From contig CAJNOP010000087.1 in the NCBI GenBank assembly GCA_905250075.1, positions 597,628 to 661,627 on the forward strand: a DNA stretch of 64,000 nt. The letters run 5' to 3'. The DNA is from Rotaria sp. Silwood1. Lineage: Eukaryota; Rotifera; Eurotatoria; Philodinida; Philodinidae. Below the pieces are notes generated by a model. That model was not told the origin of the DNA. It worked only from the letters and a program-made list of their open reading frames with translations, and did not search any database. This document shows positions 61,701 to 64,000 of this stretch, piece after piece. Each line of letters begins with the position of its first letter. Position 1 is the stretch's first letter. Made by a program: the position numbers and the translations under genes.

Positions 61701-63348
61701 AATAAGAACAATTGTAACAATACGTGCCCGTAGCTTTTGCAAGTACTCAACATTTTTCGGACTGGGACTCAATAGAACTGTGCTTTGATACTAGTCAATG
61801 AAATTTTTTTTAATTGAAACTAGACAACCGCTCTGAAGACATCAAAGATCTTTTCCCAGTTTTTTGTAATTAGTAACTAGCGCACTCTACACATTTCTGA
61901 GACGAGTAACGCTCATCAAGTCTACAGTTTTCGGATCCGATAGGTAAAACCGGTAGATGTATGTGTCCATGAGAAATGATGCACTTCAATTAAAATACCA
62001 TTAAAACAATGATAGATTCAAGATTTCAAAAGCCTTTTAAAATATTCTGATGTCTAAACAAAAACTCATTGTAATTGATCAAGTCTACAGAGAACAATAG
62101 GTTATTTTTATTAAGTAAAAGAAGATGAGATAATAGAAGTCACACTTACCGACTTTCCATTCTAATAATCTTCCAATAGAAAAAAAAACACGAATCAAAT
62201 TGATTATTTCATTTTAGGTTGATGCCATCGTACTTTGTTCTTCATCAGAATACCTATGCAAGAAAATTGTTGACCAAGCTGGTGTTCAAATACAAAATGA
62301 ATATAATCTCCTGAAAGCATCTGAACAATTTCCAAATACAACATCCGGTGGTACATTACCATGCAAAAAAATTTTCTTTATACCATGGTCACCAAAAACT
62401 CATGATCCAGCCGATGTTAAATCATCTTTAAGTACATTTGTTTCAATAGCATTTGTGCTTGCTGTCTCAACAGAATGCAAAAGTATTGGTTAGTTTAAAC
62501 AAATTCTATATCTTATTTTTCCTTGTGATATTTAATTATTCAATATTTTTGTTTTCAGCATTTCCAGCTGTTGGCTGCGGAAAATTTAATTTTGATCCAT
62601 CGATCATAGCTAAATATATGTTACATGAAACAAGAAAACAACTCACAACATTTAAAATAAAAATGAATATTTCATTTGTTCTTTTATCTACACAACAAAA
62701 TGTTTATGATGAATTTATTAAATATCTTAATCAAATGCTAGTTGTAGATCTAATGGTATCTACTAACAATCCAACGAAAAAGCAAGTTAATAAATCAACA
62801 ATAGCATATGATAAAAAAAGTAAAATAAAAAAATTCTTTTGTTTGATTTCAACGTTTTGTTTTTTGATTTAGTTATTAAAATAACATTAATTAGTTCAAA
62901 TGATAATCATTTAATGCAATGTAAACAAGAAATTATTGATTTAGCTCGATCATTGTCAATAAAATCACAATTAACAAATAAAAATGATATGTTAGATTGG
63001 TCACAAAATACAATTAATAAATATTATGAATATTGTATAAAACAAAATGTTATACCAACACTTGATTTTGATAATGTTACAATTGAACTTGTTGGAGCAA
63101 AAGATGCAGTAATGTTTTAATAGAATGAATTCTTTTCGTTGAATATTTGATAATGATTTTAGATACATGAAGCTGAAAAATATTTCTATGAATTAACAAG
63201 TGAAACATTTAAAGAAGCACGTATTCATGCAGTTTCACGTGGTGCTATTTGGTCAATTGAATTAATACCTAATTCCGATGTATGGGAACAATATTCATTT
63301 AAACTTAATGGAATTATTGAAGATGCGTTTTTGAAAAAATATCCTCAT
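55752..63348 (+). CDS. CCCH-finger / RNA-binding / macrodomain / WWE-like protein (ZAP-PARP12 and PARP14-like), 3' end not resolved
   Basis: Fifteen exons join in phase: 55752-55961, 56018-56194, 56308-56620, 56683-56937, 56987-57217, 57477-57740, 57795-58146, 59702-59743, 59809-60113, 60172-60602, 61037-61492, 62218-62488, 62559-62819, 62873-63108, 63163-63348, about 1330 aa so far. The N-terminus (DTEVNNALVNQGISCNVEHI) resembles the winged-helix start of ZAP. Exon 2 holds two CCCH fingers, C-x7-C-x6-C-x3-H and C-x6-C-x4-C-x3-H, as in ZAP/PARP12. An RGRG/HRRGR basic stretch follows, then several RRM/KH-like segments as in PARP14. VTILTGDLTTQTVDAIVLCS and FPAVGCGKFNFD mark a macrodomain (ADP-ribose binding). 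Exon 15 (GAIWSIELIPNSDVWEQYSF, then EDAFLKKYPH) is WWE-like. Relatives act in antiviral and stress RNA control. No PARP catalytic domain is seen before the window edge. The domain calls are solid; the terminal exon is open. Confidence 0.82.
58423..59287. mobile_element. 865-bp non-autonomous transposon with 328-bp inverted arms and 9-bp target duplication
   Basis: Inside the intron 58147-59701 of the macrodomain gene. The left arm (58423-58750) and right arm (58960-59287) are inverse copies of equal length, differing at about nine positions by eye. Both ends read GGGTATTACTAATTTATGCT outward-in. An exact AACTCTTAT flanks each side (58414-58422 and 59288-59296). The arms contain repeated CTAACACCCAC units. 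The ~209-bp centre has no transposase frame. Long arms and a 9-bp duplication suit a Mutator-type mobilised element (inference). Close arm identity suggests a recent insertion or recent arm homogenisation. Confidence 0.92.
60657..60757 (+). other. tRNA-like B-box and hairpin in an intron
   Basis: In the intron 60603-61036. GGTTCGAGTCC (60738-60748) is a perfect polymerase III B-box / T-loop. The segment starts AGTAGG and ends CCTACT, which pair like an acceptor stem, and AACTTGGAA/TTCCAAGTT form an inner 9-bp stem. The length (101 nt) and poor T-stem pairing argue against a working tRNA; a tRNA-derived SINE remnant or chance are both possible. Confidence 0.25.
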
Positions 63349-64000
63349 GTATGTGTTCATATTGAATGTTTAATGAATAAGCCCTTCTGGAGTGAAGTAA
63401 TAGCCTTTCTACTGAATTTTCGATCCAGCTTTAAGTATTTCTAAAAAAATCAAATAAGGATATTTTGATCCGAAATTTTGCTCATAAATAGTTCAAATGA
63501 CTAGTTGAATATTATAAGAGTTTCATTCAAAAAGAATGTTCTTTTGTTGCAAAAACTGAATTTGCTTGAAGATTCAAAATCTTGACAAAGAAATATTCTT
63601 TTTTGTTGAAACTTCGATAATTATACTACTAGTCATTGGATCTATTCATGGATAAAATATCTTTATTTGATTTTTTCGCAGATACCTGAAGCTGATTCGA
63701 GAATTCAGTAAAATGGTCATAACTCAGCTCCAGATGTCTGTGATTACGAACTCTTTTAGATTTTTTCTAGCCTTTTCGAGAGTTCTCTGTAAGCCCAATA
63801 TGACTTTAAACACTGAGTATTTATTATACACAAGGATTCAAATGAAATCAAGTGTCGGGTAGTAGAACCTTTGGGAGGAAAACTAATTTCAACCTTAGTC
63901 CCTAGAAACTATTGTTGGAATCGCTCATTTAGTGATACTCTACTAAAAACAACTGATATTCGTGTGTTTTTAGAATTGTCGATATTTCATTTTTTTTTGA
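63349..64000. other. Intron or downstream sequence at the window edge
   Basis: After the donor GTATGT at 63349 no clear coding exon is seen. A good acceptor (TTTTTTCGCAG, ending 63681) opens a frame of only nine codons before TAA at 63709-63711. This is either a short alternative end of the macrodomain gene or part of a long intron. Confidence 0.4.

Overview
The window is nuclear DNA of a small-genome invertebrate animal, most likely a bdelloid rotifer. It is very AT-rich. The genes have many short introns (about 45-80 bp) with GT...AG ends. The gene mix also points to a bdelloid: animal housekeeping genes (DHX37, GMP reductase, TMEM245) sit beside an intronless bacterial- or fungal-type diaminopropionate ammonia-lyase, a DUF4334 (GXWXG) protein, a secreted NHL propeller, an ankyrin-ADP-ribosyltransferase fusion and a GT11 fucosyltransferase. 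Dispersed TGTGGG-like tracts resemble the telomere repeat I recall for bdelloids. The species assignment is inference.

Layout. From 1 to 17.6 kb the window is gene-dense: the 3' part of DHX37 (1-4937), an 11-exon GMP reductase (5121-6955), a Ly6/uPAR-type GPI-anchored protein (7198-7716), an unknown basic protein (7894-8580), TMEM245 in 7 exons (9872-13443), the PLP lyase (14909-16069), and on the minus strand a protein with the HGT-motif domain found at the C-terminus of NEURL4-type proteins (16760-17644). From 17.6 to 55.7 kb it is gene-poor and looks like accessory or subtelomeric DNA. It holds a DUF4334 gene, a RING-CH (MARCH-like) relic with an in-frame TGA, a wrecked serine beta-lactamase-like gene, a GT11 fucosyltransferase, an NHL propeller gene without a visible start codon, a truncated acidic protein abutting a telomere-like tract, and an ankyrin-ART. 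Among these lie at least seven foldback or inverted-repeat elements and about ten TGTGGG/CCCACA tracts. There is one 100-base assembly gap (25822-25921).

From 55.7 kb to the right edge runs a large, at least 15-exon gene combining ZAP/PARP12-like CCCH fingers, several RNA-binding-like segments, a PARP14-like macrodomain and a WWE-like segment. Its 3' end lies outside the window or is a short tail without a PARP catalytic domain. A clean 865-bp element with 328-bp inverted arms and an exact 9-bp target duplication sits in one of its introns.

The genes do not form an operon. One theme recurs: three separate loci carry ADP-ribosylation-related or ADP-ribosyltransferase-like folds (the ankyrin-ART, the macro/CCCH gene and, by inference, the HGT-domain protein). 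I found no convincing tRNA or rRNA gene and no CRISPR array.
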